The translations under genes and the position numbers were made by a program. From Pseudomonas sivasensis (lineage in GTDB: Bacteria; Pseudomonadota; Gammaproteobacteria; Pseudomonadales; Pseudomonadaceae), in contig NZ_JAAOWU010000004.1 of the NCBI RefSeq assembly GCF_013778505.1, positions 124,001 through 188,000 of the forward strand: a DNA stretch of 64,000 nucleotides. Reading direction: 5' to 3'. The notes under the pieces are model-generated. The model had not been told where the DNA came from and searched no databases. It saw only the letters and a program-made list of their open reading frames with translations. Shown piece after piece: positions 16,358 through 24,928 of the stretch; position 1 is the first letter of the stretch; each line of letters opens with the position of its first letter.

Positions 16358-18241
16358 ATGCCGCAGTTCAACAAGATCCTGATCGCCAACCGCGGTGAAA
16401 TCGCCTGCCGCATCCAGCGCACGGCCCAGGCATTGGGCTACCGCACCGTCGCCGTCTACAGCGACGCCGACGCCCAGGCCCTGCACGTGCAGATGGCCGA
16501 CGAAGCCGTGCGCATCGGCCCCGCCCCGGTACAACAGTCCTACCTCAACATCCCGGCCATCCTTGAGGCCGCCGAAAAAACCGGCGCCGACGCCATACAC
16601 CCCGGCTACGGCTTCCTCTCGGAAAACCCCGGTTTCGCCCGCGCGTGCCAAGACTCCGGCCTGATCTTCATCGGCCCCAGCGTCGAGGCCATCGAACTGA
16701 TGGGCAGCAAGCGCCGGTCCAAACTCGCCATGCTGGAAGCCGAAGTGCCTTGCATCGCCGGCTACCAGGGCAGCGCCCAGGACGACGCCACCCTGCAACA
16801 CCAGGCCGACCGCATCGGCTACCCGCTGATGATCAAGGCCAGCGCCGGCGGCGGTGGCCGAGGCATGCGCCTGGTGCACAAACCCGAGCACTTGCTGGAG
16901 CAATTGCGCACCGCCCGCTCCGAAGCGCAGAACGCCTTCGGCAGTGACGAACTGATCCTCGAACAGGCACTGATCGACCCGCGTCACGTCGAAATCCAAC
17001 TGTTCGGCGACAGCCACGGCAACCTGATCTACCTCGGCGAACGCGACTGCTCGATCCAGCGTCGCCACCAAAAAATCATCGAAGAAGCGCCCTGCCCCGT
17101 CATGACCCCGGAACTGCGCCAGGCCATGGGCGAGGCGGCGCTCAAGGCCGGGCGCGCGGTGAATTACGTCGGCGCCGGCACCGTGGAATTTCTGCTCGAC
17201 CGCAACGGTCAGTTCTACTTCCTGGAAATGAACACGCGCCTGCAAGTGGAGCACCCGGTCACCGAGCTGATTACCGGCCTGGACTTGGTGGCCTGGCAAC
17301 TGCTGGTCGCCGCCGGCCACCCACTGCCATTGAGCCAAAAAGAGGTGACCCTGAGCGGCCATGCCATGGAAGTGCGCCTGTACGCCGAAGACCCGGCCCA
17401 AGGTTTCCTCCCGCAAACCGGTGAGGTGCTGCGCTGGGAGCCGGCCGCAGGCGTACGTATTGACCATGGCGTCAGCGAAGGCCAAACAATCAGCCCGTTC
17501 TATGACGCCATGCAAGCCAAGATCATCGCCCACGGCGCCACCCGCGAAGAGGCGCGGCGCAAGCTGCTGCGCGCCGTGGAAGACACCGTGCTGCTGGGCG
17601 TCAATACCAACCAGCAACTGCTGGCCGACCTGCTCAAGCAACCGGACTTTATCGACGGCCATTTCAGCACCGGGTTTATCGCCGAGCACTTTCGCGAAAT
17701 ACCGCCGCCCGCCGCGTCGAAAGAACAGCTTGCCCTGGCCGCCGCGCTGTTTTATCACCACAGCGCCGACCAGCACGCCCTGGGTCTGGCGGGATGGCGC
17801 AATAACGCAAGCATCCCCTGGACATACCGCCTGGAGGTCAACGGCGACCTTCAAACGGTCACCGTTGACGACCTGCAACTCAGCACCGACGGCCGCTACG
17901 CCACGCGCGTGCTCAACGGGATCCGGCGCCGTATCGCTTACCACCTCGACGGCGACCAATTACGGCTACCTGGCCTGACCGTGACCAACCGCACCCAACA
18001 GGTCGCCCGCCGCCAGGCCGACGCCAGCAGCGGCACGGTCAAGGCGCCGATGGATGGCGCCATTGTCGATGTGCGGGTCCGTGCAGGCGAGCGTGTCGGC
18101 AAAGGCCAACTGCTGCTGGTGCTTGAAGCCATGAAAATGGAGCACCCGCTCACGGCGGGCATCGACGGTGTGATCAAGGCCGTGCAGGTAATGGCGGGCG
18201 ATCAGGTGCGTAATCGGCAGGTATTGCTGGAGATCGAATAG
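16358..18241 (+). CDS. atuF: Geranyl-CoA carboxylase alpha (biotin carboxylase/BCCP) subunit AtuF
   Basis: A 627-residue biotin-containing subunit. Biotin carboxylase domain about 1-445: ILIANRGEIACRI, HPGYGFLSENPGFA, the ATP-grasp loop KASAGGGGRGMR, ERDCSIQRRHQKIIEEAPCP and EMNTRLQVEHPVTE. The C-terminal biotinyl domain has EAMKMEHPL with biotin-accepting Lys593. It supplies carboxybiotin to AtuC. Start MPQFNKIL at 16358 has AGGGA upstream; the in-frame ATG at 16331 has no ribosome site and lies inside the terminal arm of the repeat element. Being separated from atuE by that element, it may need read-through or its own promoter. Methylcrotonyl-CoA carboxylase alpha is the alternative, less likely here. 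Confidence 0.9.
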   Translation: MPQFNKILIANRGEIACRIQRTAQALGYRTVAVYSDADAQALHVQMADEAVRIGPAPVQQSYLNIPAILEAAEKTGADAIHPGYGFLSENPGFARACQDSGLIFIGPSVEAIELMGSKRRSKLAMLEAEVPCIAGYQGSAQDDATLQHQADRIGYPLMIKASAGGGGRGMRLVHKPEHLLEQLRTARSEAQNAFGSDELILEQALIDPRHVEIQLFGDSHGNLIYLGERDCSIQRRHQKIIEEAPCPVMTPELRQAMGEAALKAGRAVNYVGAGTVEFLLDRNGQFYFLEMNTRLQVEHPVTELITGLDLVAWQLLVAAGHPLPLSQKEVTLSGHAMEVRLYAEDPAQGFLPQTGEVLRWEPAAGVRIDHGVSEGQTISPFYDAMQAKIIAHGATREEARRKLLRAVEDTVLLGVNTNQQLLADLLKQPDFIDGHFSTGFIAEHFREIPPPAASKEQLALAAALFYHHSADQHALGLAGWRNNASIPWTYRLEVNGDLQTVTVDDLQLSTDGRYATRVLNGIRRRIAYHLDGDQLRLPGLTVTNRTQQVARRQADASSGTVKAPMDGAIVDVRVRAGERVGKGQLLLVLEAMKMEHPLTAGIDGVIKAVQVMAGDQVRNRQVLLEIE

Positions 18242-18314
18242 TCCCTAGGCGGAACTACAGGGCCGGGCTACGCTCTATCCCCATCAGGAAGGGACGAGTA
18301 CGGGAACCTGCACA

Positions 18315-18857
18315 ATGCCTCATTGGCTGATTATTGACCTTGAAGCCACAACGGATGAAGGCGGCTGGCCCGTGACGGAGATGGAAGTCATCGAGATCGG
18401 CGCGAGCCTGGTGAACCGCCAGGGCCGCGAACTGGACCACTTCCAGCGCTTTGTGCGGCCATTGCGGCGCCCATTGCTGACGCCCTTTTGCCGCCAGCTG
18501 ACCCATATCACCCAGGCCAATATCGACACCGCCGCGCCCATCACCGAGGTGTGGCCGCTGTTCGAACGCTGGCTGGGCCAGCATCAACCGCGCCTGGAAG
18601 GCTGGGCGAGTTGGGGTGACTATGACCGCGCGCAGCTTGAGCTCGAATGGCAGCGCAACAGCCTGGTGAGTGCACTCGCCAAGACACCTCATGTGAACCT
18701 CAAGCAGCGCTTCGCCAAGGCCCGGCGCCTGGACAAGCCCTTGGGCCTCAATGGCGCCCTTCAATTGGCGGGAATGCAGTTCCATGGCCAGCAACATCGG
18801 GCGCTGGAAGATGCACGCAATACCGCGCGCCTGTTGCCGCTGATTTTACCGGTCTAG
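18315..18857 (+). CDS. 3'-5' exonuclease of the DEDDh family
   Basis: A 180-residue protein with the exonuclease fold of the RNase T/DnaQ superfamily. Exo I is LIIDLEAT (acidic pair Asp8, Glu10), the middle acidic region is [16 protein letters not shown] (Asp100 and Asp102 area), and Exo III is [14 protein letters not shown] with His and Asp of the DEDDh set. The eukaryotic-like spacing (ERI-1/KapD-type) suggests RNA or DNA trimming; the substrate is unknown. It stands alone between atuF and ppnP, all on the plus strand, with 73 and 64 base gaps. Confidence 0.85.
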   Translation: MPHWLIIDLEATTDEGGWPVTEMEVIEIGASLVNRQGRELDHFQRFVRPLRRPLLTPFCRQLTHITQANIDTAAPITEVWPLFERWLGQHQPRLEGWASWGDYDRAQLELEWQRNSLVSALAKTPHVNLKQRFAKARRLDKPLGLNGALQLAGMQFHGQQHRALEDARNTARLLPLILPV

Positions 18858-18921
18858 GCAGCTCCCCTGCCCTTGGGCATACTGGCCGACCTTTCCAGAC
18901 CCTTTTTCCGAGGATTCGCCC

Positions 18922-19206
18922 ATGTTCAAAGTCAACGAGTACTTCGACGGCACCGTCAAGTCGATCGCTTTCGGCACCGCAGAAGGTCCGGCGACCATCG
19001 GCGTGATGGCCCCGGGTGAATACGAATTCGGCACCGCCCAGCGTGAAATCATGCACGTAGTCTCCGGCGCCCTGACCGTTAAACTGCCTGACGCCAGCGA
19101 GTGGGAAACCTTCGCCGCCGGCAGCCAGTTCCACGTACCGGCCAACAGCAAGTTCCAGCTGAAGGTCGCCGTGGATACTGCTTACCTGTGCGAGTACCGC
19201 GGCTAA
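18922..19206 (+). CDS. ppnP: Pyrimidine/purine nucleoside phosphorylase PpnP
   Basis: A 94-residue single-domain cupin, full length for the PpnP (YaiE, DUF1255) family: [53 protein letters not shown] and FQLKV...YLCEY. The enzyme splits several nucleosides with phosphate to base and ribose-1-phosphate in the cytoplasm. GAGGATT precedes the ATG. A strong bidirectional terminator follows 15 bases after the stop. Confidence 0.95.
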   Translation: MFKVNEYFDGTVKSIAFGTAEGPATIGVMAPGEYEFGTAQREIMHVVSGALTVKLPDASEWETFAAGSQFHVPANSKFQLKVAVDTAYLCEYRG

Positions 19207-19221
19207 GCATTCGCCCGGTCA

Positions 19222-19257
19222 AAAAAATGCCCGTCTCATGGGAGACGGGCATTTTTT
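19222..19257. terminator. Bidirectional Rho-independent terminator between ppnP and the MOSC gene
   Basis: GCCCGTCTC - ATGG - GAGACGGGC forms a perfect 9 bp GC-rich stem flanked by an A run on the left and a T run on the right, so it works on either strand. It serves the convergent ppnP and MOSC genes. Confidence 0.92.
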
Positions 19258-19271
19258 ATGGGCGCCGAAGG

Positions 19272-20078
19272 CTATTCGAGAATGGTCACTGGCATGCCCA
19301 CTTCCAGGCGTCCATTACCATCGTTGACCAGGTTCTGGCCGAACATCGCGCCGTCTTCCGTCTTGCGATAAGCCTCCAACGTGACAAACGGTTCACGGTC
19401 GGCGCTGCGTTCACCGGTTTGCGGGTCGATGGTGGTGAGAATGCAACGTGAGCAGGGTTTCACGGCGCGAAACTCCACATCACCAATGCGCAGACGCTTC
19501 CAGCCATCTTCCGCGAAAGCTTCGCCGCCCTCGATCACGAGGTTCGGGCGAAAGCGGAGCATCTCCATGGGGCGGCCGATTTTTTGCGAGAGGTCGTCGA
19601 GCGACGCTTGCCCGATCAGCAGCAACGGATAACCATCGGCAAACGCCACTTGATCATCATCACGCCCGAAACCGGCCTGGGTGGTGCGGGCACGGTCCAA
19701 GGGCATCTGCACCAGCCGTGTCGGCTTGCCGATAAAGTCGCTGACCCAGGCGGCAGCTTCATCACCGGCGTCCGGTACGCGCAAGGTGTCGCGCCAGATG
19801 GTCACGCCGCGCAACTCGGCGTCGCTGCCGGGCAGCGCCACGTCCAGCGGCGCGTAGCCAGGCGAACTCAAGGTCAGGCCGCCCGTGCGGTTCCACAGCG
19901 CAGAGAGTTGGCTCATCTTCGCCACCGCCCGCTGCGTGAGGAAACGCCCGCTGGCCTCGTCCACCAGCATCCAGCGTCGATCCCCATTCAACCCGAGTTT
20001 ATCCAGGCCGATGTGCTGCAAGGTTTCGGCCTTGCCGGACTTCAAGGGGTAACGGTACAACGCGCTGAGACGAAGCAT
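19272..20078 (-). CDS. MOSC-domain protein (YcbX type)
   Basis: A 268-residue protein with an N-terminal beta-barrel MOSC_N domain (LSALYRYPLKSGKAE, GDRRWMLVDEASGRFLTQR, about 1-120) and a C-terminal MOSC domain (ADGYPLLLIGQASLDDL, RFRPNLVIEGGEAFAEDGWK, VKPCSRCILTTIDPQTGE with the conserved Cys, about 130-268). YcbX-like proteins use molybdenum cofactor and reduce N-hydroxylated bases; there is no fused ferredoxin domain here. Monocistronic, ending at the shared terminator. The substrate is inferred from family only. Confidence 0.88.
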   Translation of the reverse strand: MLRLSALYRYPLKSGKAETLQHIGLDKLGLNGDRRWMLVDEASGRFLTQRAVAKMSQLSALWNRTGGLTLSSPGYAPLDVALPGSDAELRGVTIWRDTLRVPDAGDEAAAWVSDFIGKPTRLVQMPLDRARTTQAGFGRDDDQVAFADGYPLLLIGQASLDDLSQKIGRPMEMLRFRPNLVIEGGEAFAEDGWKRLRIGDVEFRAVKPCSRCILTTIDPQTGERSADREPFVTLEAYRKTEDGAMFGQNLVNDGNGRLEVGMPVTILE

Positions 20079-20117
20079 GGGCCTGCATTCCTGAGGGGCA
20101 AAGATGCAACCCTAAGG

Positions 20118-21053
20118 TCAAGCGGTGGCTTCGTCCAGCATCAGTCGCTGGCGCACCACATCCACCAGTTTGTCGGGCTGGAATTTGGACAGGAAGTTGT
20201 CGCACCCAACCTTCTTCACCATCGAGTCGTTGAAGCTGCCCGACAGCGAGGTGTGCAGCACCACGTAGAGCTTGCGCAGGCGTGGATCGTTGCGAATTTC
20301 GGTGGTGAGGCGGTAGCCGTCCATCTCGGGCATTTCGGCGTCGGTGAAGATCATCAGGAGCTTGTCGGTCATCACGTGGCCGGCGTCGGCCCAGGCCTTG
20401 AGCATGTTCAGTGCCTTGAGGCCGTCGCTGGCGATGTGCATCTTCACACCCAGTTGACCCAAGGTGTCGCGCAGTTGCGACAGGGCGACGTTGGAGTCGT
20501 CCACCAGCAGCACTTCGCGGCCACGGGCACGTTCCAACACAGGGTCTTCAAGTTTTTCACGGGAAACTTTGGCGTTATAGGGCACGATCTCGGCGAGGAC
20601 TTTTTCCACATCGATGATCTCCACCAGTTGGTCATCGACCTTGCTGATGGCGGTCAGGTAGTGCTGACGCCCGGCGCTGGTCGGCGGCGGCAGGATGGAT
20701 TCCCAGTTCATGTTGACGATGCGGTCCACACCACCCACCAGGAACGCCTGTACCGAGCGGTTGTACTCGGTGACGATGATGGTGCTGTTCGGGCCCGGTA
20801 CCAGTGGGCGCATGCCGATGGCCTGGGACAGGTCGATCACCGGCAAGGTCTGGCCACGCAGGTTGACCACGCCGCACACGAAGGGGTGACGCTGAGGCAT
20901 CAGGGTCAGCTTGGGCAGTTGCAGGACTTCCTGCACCTTGAACACGTTGATTGCGAACAGTTGCCGCCCGGCCAGGCGAAACATGAGGATCTCCAGGCGA
21001 TTCTCACCCACCAGTTGCGTGCGTTGGTCTACTGTGTCGAGAATGCCGGCCAT
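20118..21053 (-). CDS. cheV: Chemotaxis coupling protein CheV (CheW domain plus receiver)
   Basis: A 311-residue protein with an N-terminal CheW-like domain (about 12-165: FRLAGRQLFAINVFKVQEVL, GVVNLRGQTLPVIDLSQ) and a C-terminal receiver domain (about 178-305: VLLVDDSNVAL, phospho-acceptor Asp238 in FTDAEMPEMDGY). CheV links receptors to CheA and is itself phosphorylated, giving adaptation. I chose ATG 21053 with AGGAG six bases upstream; the TTG before it is not needed. It is not next to other che genes (the main cluster begins 16 kb away) but has a FliA-type promoter, so it belongs to the flagellar regulon. Confidence 0.95.
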   Translation of the reverse strand: MAGILDTVDQRTQLVGENRLEILMFRLAGRQLFAINVFKVQEVLQLPKLTLMPQRHPFVCGVVNLRGQTLPVIDLSQAIGMRPLVPGPNSTIIVTEYNRSVQAFLVGGVDRIVNMNWESILPPPTSAGRQHYLTAISKVDDQLVEIIDVEKVLAEIVPYNAKVSREKLEDPVLERARGREVLLVDDSNVALSQLRDTLGQLGVKMHIASDGLKALNMLKAWADAGHVMTDKLLMIFTDAEMPEMDGYRLTTEIRNDPRLRKLYVVLHTSLSGSFNDSMVKKVGCDNFLSKFQPDKLVDVVRQRLMLDEATA

Positions 21054-21113
21054 CAAAAGCTCCTGGTGTGCGCAGCTAGATGCGCGAAGGGATTGTGCAA
21101 TTCATTACTGCTG

Positions 21114-21140
21114 TTATCGGCGGCGAAAGCCAGACCTTGA
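21114..21140 (-). promoter_or_regulatory. FliA (sigma28) promoter of cheV
   Basis: The minus strand reads TCAAG, 14 bases, GCCGATAA, an excellent match to the FliA consensus used for late flagellar and chemotaxis genes. The -10 is 60 bases before the cheV ATG. Confidence 0.8.
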
Positions 21141-21169
21141 CCCCCTGCTAAAATGCCACGTAAATTCAT

Positions 21170-21188
21170 TGATGTCACACTGACATCA
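21170..21188. promoter_or_regulatory. Short perfect inverted repeat upstream of cheV
   Basis: TGATGTCA - CAC - TGACATCA, an 8 bp perfect palindrome with a 3-base spacer, lies 30 bases upstream of the FliA -35. It could be an operator; no regulator is identified. Confidence 0.35.
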
Positions 21189-21606
21189 TGCTCTACTGCA
21201 TGAACCTCTCCAGACAGCGGTACATCGGCGTTGCCGGACATTCAAAGCGATGTAAAGTTCCGCCATGTAAGGGATTCCCCTATAAGCAATCAGGCCCAAC
21301 CTGATATTCGCTTTATCTAATAGTCATTAATGTGACGCCATTCTCATTGCATGAATGGAGTCAGGCTTTGTTTGCCATCCCAAGCCCTCGTTCCACGGGT
21401 CTACCAGACACTCACGTCGCGGCAACTGAAGGTGTGCAATTGAGCCCGCTCACGAGGGCCGCGCGCAGCCGTCGCCATCATTCAAATAAACGTCCTACTG
21501 AACGCTCAGAAGCAACCTACAGACTCCAGTTATCTTTCAGCAGTAGTTTTACGCCACTCACCCAATGCGACCTCTCATCACCCCACCTTATGTTGTGGAG
21601 ACTTGC
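21189..21606. other. Intergenic region without recognisable gene
   Basis: This 418-base stretch lies between the cheV promoter and the next plus-strand gene. I see no convincing ORF, RNA gene or terminator. It is more AT-rich than its surroundings (TTTATCTAATAGTCATTAAT around 21310-21330), so it probably holds the promoter of the downstream gene. Confidence 0.5.
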
Positions 21607-22056
21607 ATGATGAACGACGGTAACGAGTGGCAACTTGCACTTCCCGAATTCCTGCACGAGGCTGAAAACCTGCTGGCCAAGTCGGAAGAGTGCCTGAGTC
21701 ACCTGCATCTGATTCGCAACGACAGCGACGCCATCGACTGCATGAAAGCCAGCCTGATCAAGCTCGCCGAAAAAGCCGATTGCCTGGCCCTACAGGCGAT
21801 CAGCGAATTTTCGCGGCATATCCAATACGTGATCGCCAACGCCGAAAACCCGTTGCAGCTGCATGATCAGGCCCTGAGCGCCCTGGAAGACTGCCTGAGA
21901 CTGCTGGCCTGGCAACTGGAGCTTATCGATGCAAAGACAGGCCTATTGGCACTGGATGAATCGGAACAAACCTCATTGATTGCTACGGTCACACTGCAAA
22001 TCCCACAAAAGGATTTCAGATATAAACCGCAGCAGCGTTTACACCCCTCGTCCTGA
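21607..22056 (+). CDS. Unrecognised all-helical protein
   Basis: A 149-residue predicted soluble protein. I do not recognise a family. The sequence is almost entirely helix-forming, without signal peptide or membrane segment: FLHEAENLLAKSEECLSHL, CMKASLIKLAEKADCLAL, ALSALEDCLRLLAWQLELID and TGLLALDESEQ. The size and four-helix look recall Hpt or CheA-P1 domains, but the expected HxxKG phospho-histidine motif is absent, so a phosphotransfer role is not supported. ATG 21607 (an ATG-ATG pair) has GTGGAG seven bases upstream. It lies upstream of a sensor kinase gene on the same strand, but over 240 bases away. Confidence 0.6.
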   Translation: MMNDGNEWQLALPEFLHEAENLLAKSEECLSHLHLIRNDSDAIDCMKASLIKLAEKADCLALQAISEFSRHIQYVIANAENPLQLHDQALSALEDCLRLLAWQLELIDAKTGLLALDESEQTSLIATVTLQIPQKDFRYKPQQRLHPSS

Positions 22057-22410
22057 GCGGTTATGAGGTCGTAAATAACGCGCAGTTTTCTAAAAACGAC
22101 AGGTTTAACCAACCCATTGAAACTGAATGGCGCATGCGTAGATATCAATTAGCCATAACCCCTACATTCCTGTTGAAGTAATACATCCCCCCTTCATTAA
22201 CTTTGGGACTATCGTCCCTGAATATTTGCGCGCTTAGATAATCCCGCCAGACAGGCGCCTGGCGACCGACGGTAAGAGTAGTGGTACTATCACCCCCTCA
22301 AAGTGACTGAATTTATTAACTTTGAAAACGATTCAATAACGTATCTCAAACAGCGCCCGGTCAGTGTCGACCGGTCTTCCCGCAGCGAACCTTCATTGGC
22401 TCCATCCGCT
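22057..22410. other. AT-rich intergenic region before the sensor kinase gene
   Basis: No supported gene is seen. The region is AT-rich compared with its flanks (for example CATTAACTTTGGGACTATCG and GAATTTATTAACTTTGAAAACG). An in-frame GTG at 22303 would extend the kinase by 36 residues, but no ribosome site precedes it. Promoter elements for the kinase pair are expected here, but I could not assign them. Confidence 0.4.
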
Positions 22411-23304
22411 ATGCATGCCAGCCTCAAGACATTCATCGCAAGGTCCGCGTCCCGCAGCAATGCACGCCGTTTGATCCTCACGCTATGCCTTGGCTCACTG
22501 CTGCTGAGCCTGTGGGCCTACGCCCATTCCGCACCGCTGCCGCTGATGGTACTGCTGCTCAACCTGGCCACCTTATTAGTGGTAGGCCTGCAACAGTGGT
22601 ACTCGCGCAAATCCATCAAGTTCCAGCCCCAGGAATTGGCCGATCGCCTGCTGCAAGTGCAGGAAAACGAACGCCACCGCCTCAGCCGCGAACTGCATGA
22701 CGACATCGGGCAACTGCTGACCGCCGCCAAGCTGCAAAGCGAATGGCTCAAGCGCCGTATGCCGGATGAGCTGCAAACCCAGTGCAACGTCTTGTGCAAC
22801 ACCTTGAACGAGACCCTGGCCAAGGTGCGCGACGTCTCTGCCATCCTCAACCCCCGACAGCTCGCCAGCCTGGGCCTCGAAGCCAGCCTGCGCGCGCACC
22901 TGCTCAAGACCCTGGAAAACACCCCGGTGCACTGGAGCCTGGAATGCCAGCAACGGCTGACCGGCATCCCGGAAGAAATGGCCGTGGCGGCCTTTCGCAT
23001 CACCCAGGAAGCCGTCACCAACATGCTGCGCCACGCCCAGGCACACAACCTGCTGGTGCGCCTGCAACGTCTACCCGAAGGCCTGTCGCTGAGTATTTGT
23101 GATGACGGCCAGGGTTTTTTGCCCGCCATCAATCCCAGCCTGGAAGGCCAGCGGGGCATGGCGGGCATGTCCGAGCGGGTTGATCAGCTTGGCGGCACAT
23201 TGTCCGTGAGCAGCCAGCCAGGCAACGGGACGCGCATCGAAGCGCTCTTCCCCTGGGCGCCCCGCGCCCTCGAACGGGCCAGCGCCCCTAAGGTTATCGA
23301 GTGA
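22411..23304 (+). CDS. Sensor histidine kinase, NarX/HisKA_3 type
   Basis: A 297-residue membrane kinase. Two membrane helices near the N-terminus (LILTLCLGSLLLSLWAYA and LPLMVLLLNLATLLVVGL, about 20-60) are joined by only a few residues, so there is almost no periplasmic sensor domain. The dimerisation/phospho-acceptor domain is ENERHRLSRELHDDIGQLLTA (His in ELHDD), followed by a HATPase domain (ITQEAVTNMLRHAQAH, ICDDGQGFLPA, GQRGMAGMSERV, GNGTRIEALFPW). It should phosphorylate the response regulator encoded immediately downstream, with a GTGA overlap. The start is uncertain: ATG 22411 is preferred over GTG 22303. The signal is unknown. Confidence 0.85.
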   Translation: MHASLKTFIARSASRSNARRLILTLCLGSLLLSLWAYAHSAPLPLMVLLLNLATLLVVGLQQWYSRKSIKFQPQELADRLLQVQENERHRLSRELHDDIGQLLTAAKLQSEWLKRRMPDELQTQCNVLCNTLNETLAKVRDVSAILNPRQLASLGLEASLRAHLLKTLENTPVHWSLECQQRLTGIPEEMAVAAFRITQEAVTNMLRHAQAHNLLVRLQRLPEGLSLSICDDGQGFLPAINPSLEGQRGMAGMSERVDQLGGTLSVSSQPGNGTRIEALFPWAPRALERASAPKVIE

Positions 23305-23960
23305 CCTGCACATTACTTCTGGTGGACGATCATGCCCTGATCAGGGCCGGCGTGCGTGCGCTGATCCAGGATATTCCCGGCTACACGGTGACGGGCGAAG
23401 CCAGTGATGGCGCCCAATTGCTGGAGCAGTTCAATCGCTTGCTGCCGGACATTGTGCTGCTGGACCTGTCGATGAAGCACACCGGCGGCCTCGACGCTTT
23501 AAAGCAACTCAAGAGTGCGCACCCCAAGAGCAAGGTGCTGATCCTGTCGATGCACACCGACCCGGAGTTGATCATGCGCGCGCTGCAAGCCGGTGCCCAT
23601 GGCTACCTGCTCAAGGACACTACCGCCAATGAGCTGGAACACGCGCTGCAGGCCTTGCGCAACAACGAGCGCTACCTGAGCCCGGCGATCGCCCACACCG
23701 TGATCAACCAGGCGCTGGTGCGCAGCCAGGGGCCGATCACGCCCGCCGGTCAAAGCCATAACCTCACGGCACGCCAACTGGAGATCCTGCGCCTGATCGT
23801 GCGTGGCAAATCCACCCGTGAGATCGCCCACGGCCTGGGCCTGAGCATCAAGACCGTAGAAGCCCACCGTTCGCAAATCATGAAGCGTCTGCAGATATTT
23901 GATGTGGCAGGCCTGGTGTTATTCGCTGTGCGCGAGCAGATCATCAGCCTGGACGACTAG
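23301..23960 (+). CDS. NarL/LuxR-family response regulator
   Basis: A 219-residue two-domain regulator. The receiver domain (1-120) has VDDHALIRAG, phospho-acceptor Asp in DIVLLDLSM (near 54) and Lys in YLLKDTT. The LuxR-type DNA-binding domain (about 150-215) reads LTARQLEILRLIVRGKSTREIA, GLSIKTVEAHRSQIMKRL. GTG start overlaps the kinase stop, a sign of translational coupling. The C-terminal end overlaps the convergent lipid-kinase gene by 42 bases. Targets unknown. Confidence 0.92.
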   Translation: MTCTLLLVDDHALIRAGVRALIQDIPGYTVTGEASDGAQLLEQFNRLLPDIVLLDLSMKHTGGLDALKQLKSAHPKSKVLILSMHTDPELIMRALQAGAHGYLLKDTTANELEHALQALRNNERYLSPAIAHTVINQALVRSQGPITPAGQSHNLTARQLEILRLIVRGKSTREIAHGLGLSIKTVEAHRSQIMKRLQIFDVAGLVLFAVREQIISLDD

Positions 23961-24836
23961 GGGCGAATCCACCGGCAAATGCACGCGAAGCGCCTTGGGC
24001 AAGGCCTCGAAGTGCAGGTCGTCACCTTCCAGCGGCTCGCCATCGAGGTTGATGTACAAGCCCTGCGCCACCTTGATATCGACCCACGGCAGGCGCGCCC
24101 GTACGAACATGTTGTCGATCCCACCGTCGCTCACCAGATTGAGCAGCGTGCCGACCACTTCCTGAGGCGCCGGCAGAATGCTGACGTCGAGCAAACCATC
24201 ATCGGCCAATGCGCCGGGGCACAGTATGTGCCCACCGCCCGCCTGGCGGCCGTTGCCGATACCCAGCGCCAGCAACTCGCCCTTCCAGTGAAAGTCCGGT
24301 CCTTCCAGCTCACCGTAGGCGGCCTTCAACTCGCTGAAGCGCGTCAGGCCGGTAAACAGATAAGCAGCGCCGCCGAGGACTTTCTTCAAATCTTCGGAGG
24401 TATTGGCCGTGACCTGGCTACCAAAGCCGCCAGTGGCCATGTTCAGGAAAATCTGCCCGCCGACCTGGCCGAGGTCGATTGCCCTAGGGGGCACATCCAG
24501 CAATGCCAGGGCCTGGGCAGGCTCCAACGGCACGCCGGCAGCCTTGGCAAAATCATTGGCGGTGCCCAGGGGCATCAGCACCAGGCTGGCGTCGCTCTTG
24601 GCCTGGGCCATGGCTTCGGCCACGTCGCGCAAGGTGCCGTCGCCGCCGCCGGCAATGATGTGGGTGTAACCGCCGTCCACAGCCTCCTTGACCAGCCGTT
24701 GAGCGTCACCGCCCTCCCACGTCACCCGCACCGCCAGCTCCAAACCCGACTCGCGCCGGGCCAGCACGGCCGCGCGTACGTCCTCGTTGAGGGCTTGCTT
24801 GCCGTGAAGGATCAACAGTGCCTTGGGGGTGGTCAT
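23919..24836 (-). CDS. yegS: Lipid kinase, YegS/DAGK type
   Basis: A 305-residue protein of the diacylglycerol/sphingosine-kinase-like family, full length for YegS. The nucleotide-binding signature GGGDGTLRDVAEAM lies at about 63-76, LMPLGTANDFAKA at about 90-102, and NMATGGFGSQVTA in the middle. Members phosphorylate lipids such as phosphatidylglycerol with ATP at the inner membrane surface; the substrate here is inferred. Start MTTPKALLILHG follows GGAGTACGCCCCCC. The 3' end overlaps the response regulator gene tail-to-tail. Confidence 0.92.
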   Translation of the reverse strand: MTTPKALLILHGKQALNEDVRAAVLARRESGLELAVRVTWEGGDAQRLVKEAVDGGYTHIIAGGGDGTLRDVAEAMAQAKSDASLVLMPLGTANDFAKAAGVPLEPAQALALLDVPPRAIDLGQVGGQIFLNMATGGFGSQVTANTSEDLKKVLGGAAYLFTGLTRFSELKAAYGELEGPDFHWKGELLALGIGNGRQAGGGHILCPGALADDGLLDVSILPAPQEVVGTLLNLVSDGGIDNMFVRARLPWVDIKVAQGLYINLDGEPLEGDDLHFEALPKALRVHLPVDSPLVVQADDLLAHSE

Positions 24837-24928
24837 GGGGGGCGTACTCCTGGAGTCAATGGTGCTTGAAGGATGTTGACCTTTGAGGAGTAGGAAAAAG
24901 TCATTAAGGTCGAAAAATAATTGGCTCG

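Noticed and set aside
16337..17959. 540-codon frame antisense to atuF
   Set aside because: AtuF has all biotin carboxylase motifs in the plus frame; the antisense product has no family likeness.
12284..18241. Leucine degradation (liu) cluster
   Set aside because: AtuA, AtuB and a TetR repressor with double palindromes are present, and there is no HMG-CoA lyase or MerR regulator, so atu fits better.
21607..22056. Hpt phosphotransfer protein
   Set aside because: The helical pattern is similar, but the HxxKG phospho-histidine motif is missing.
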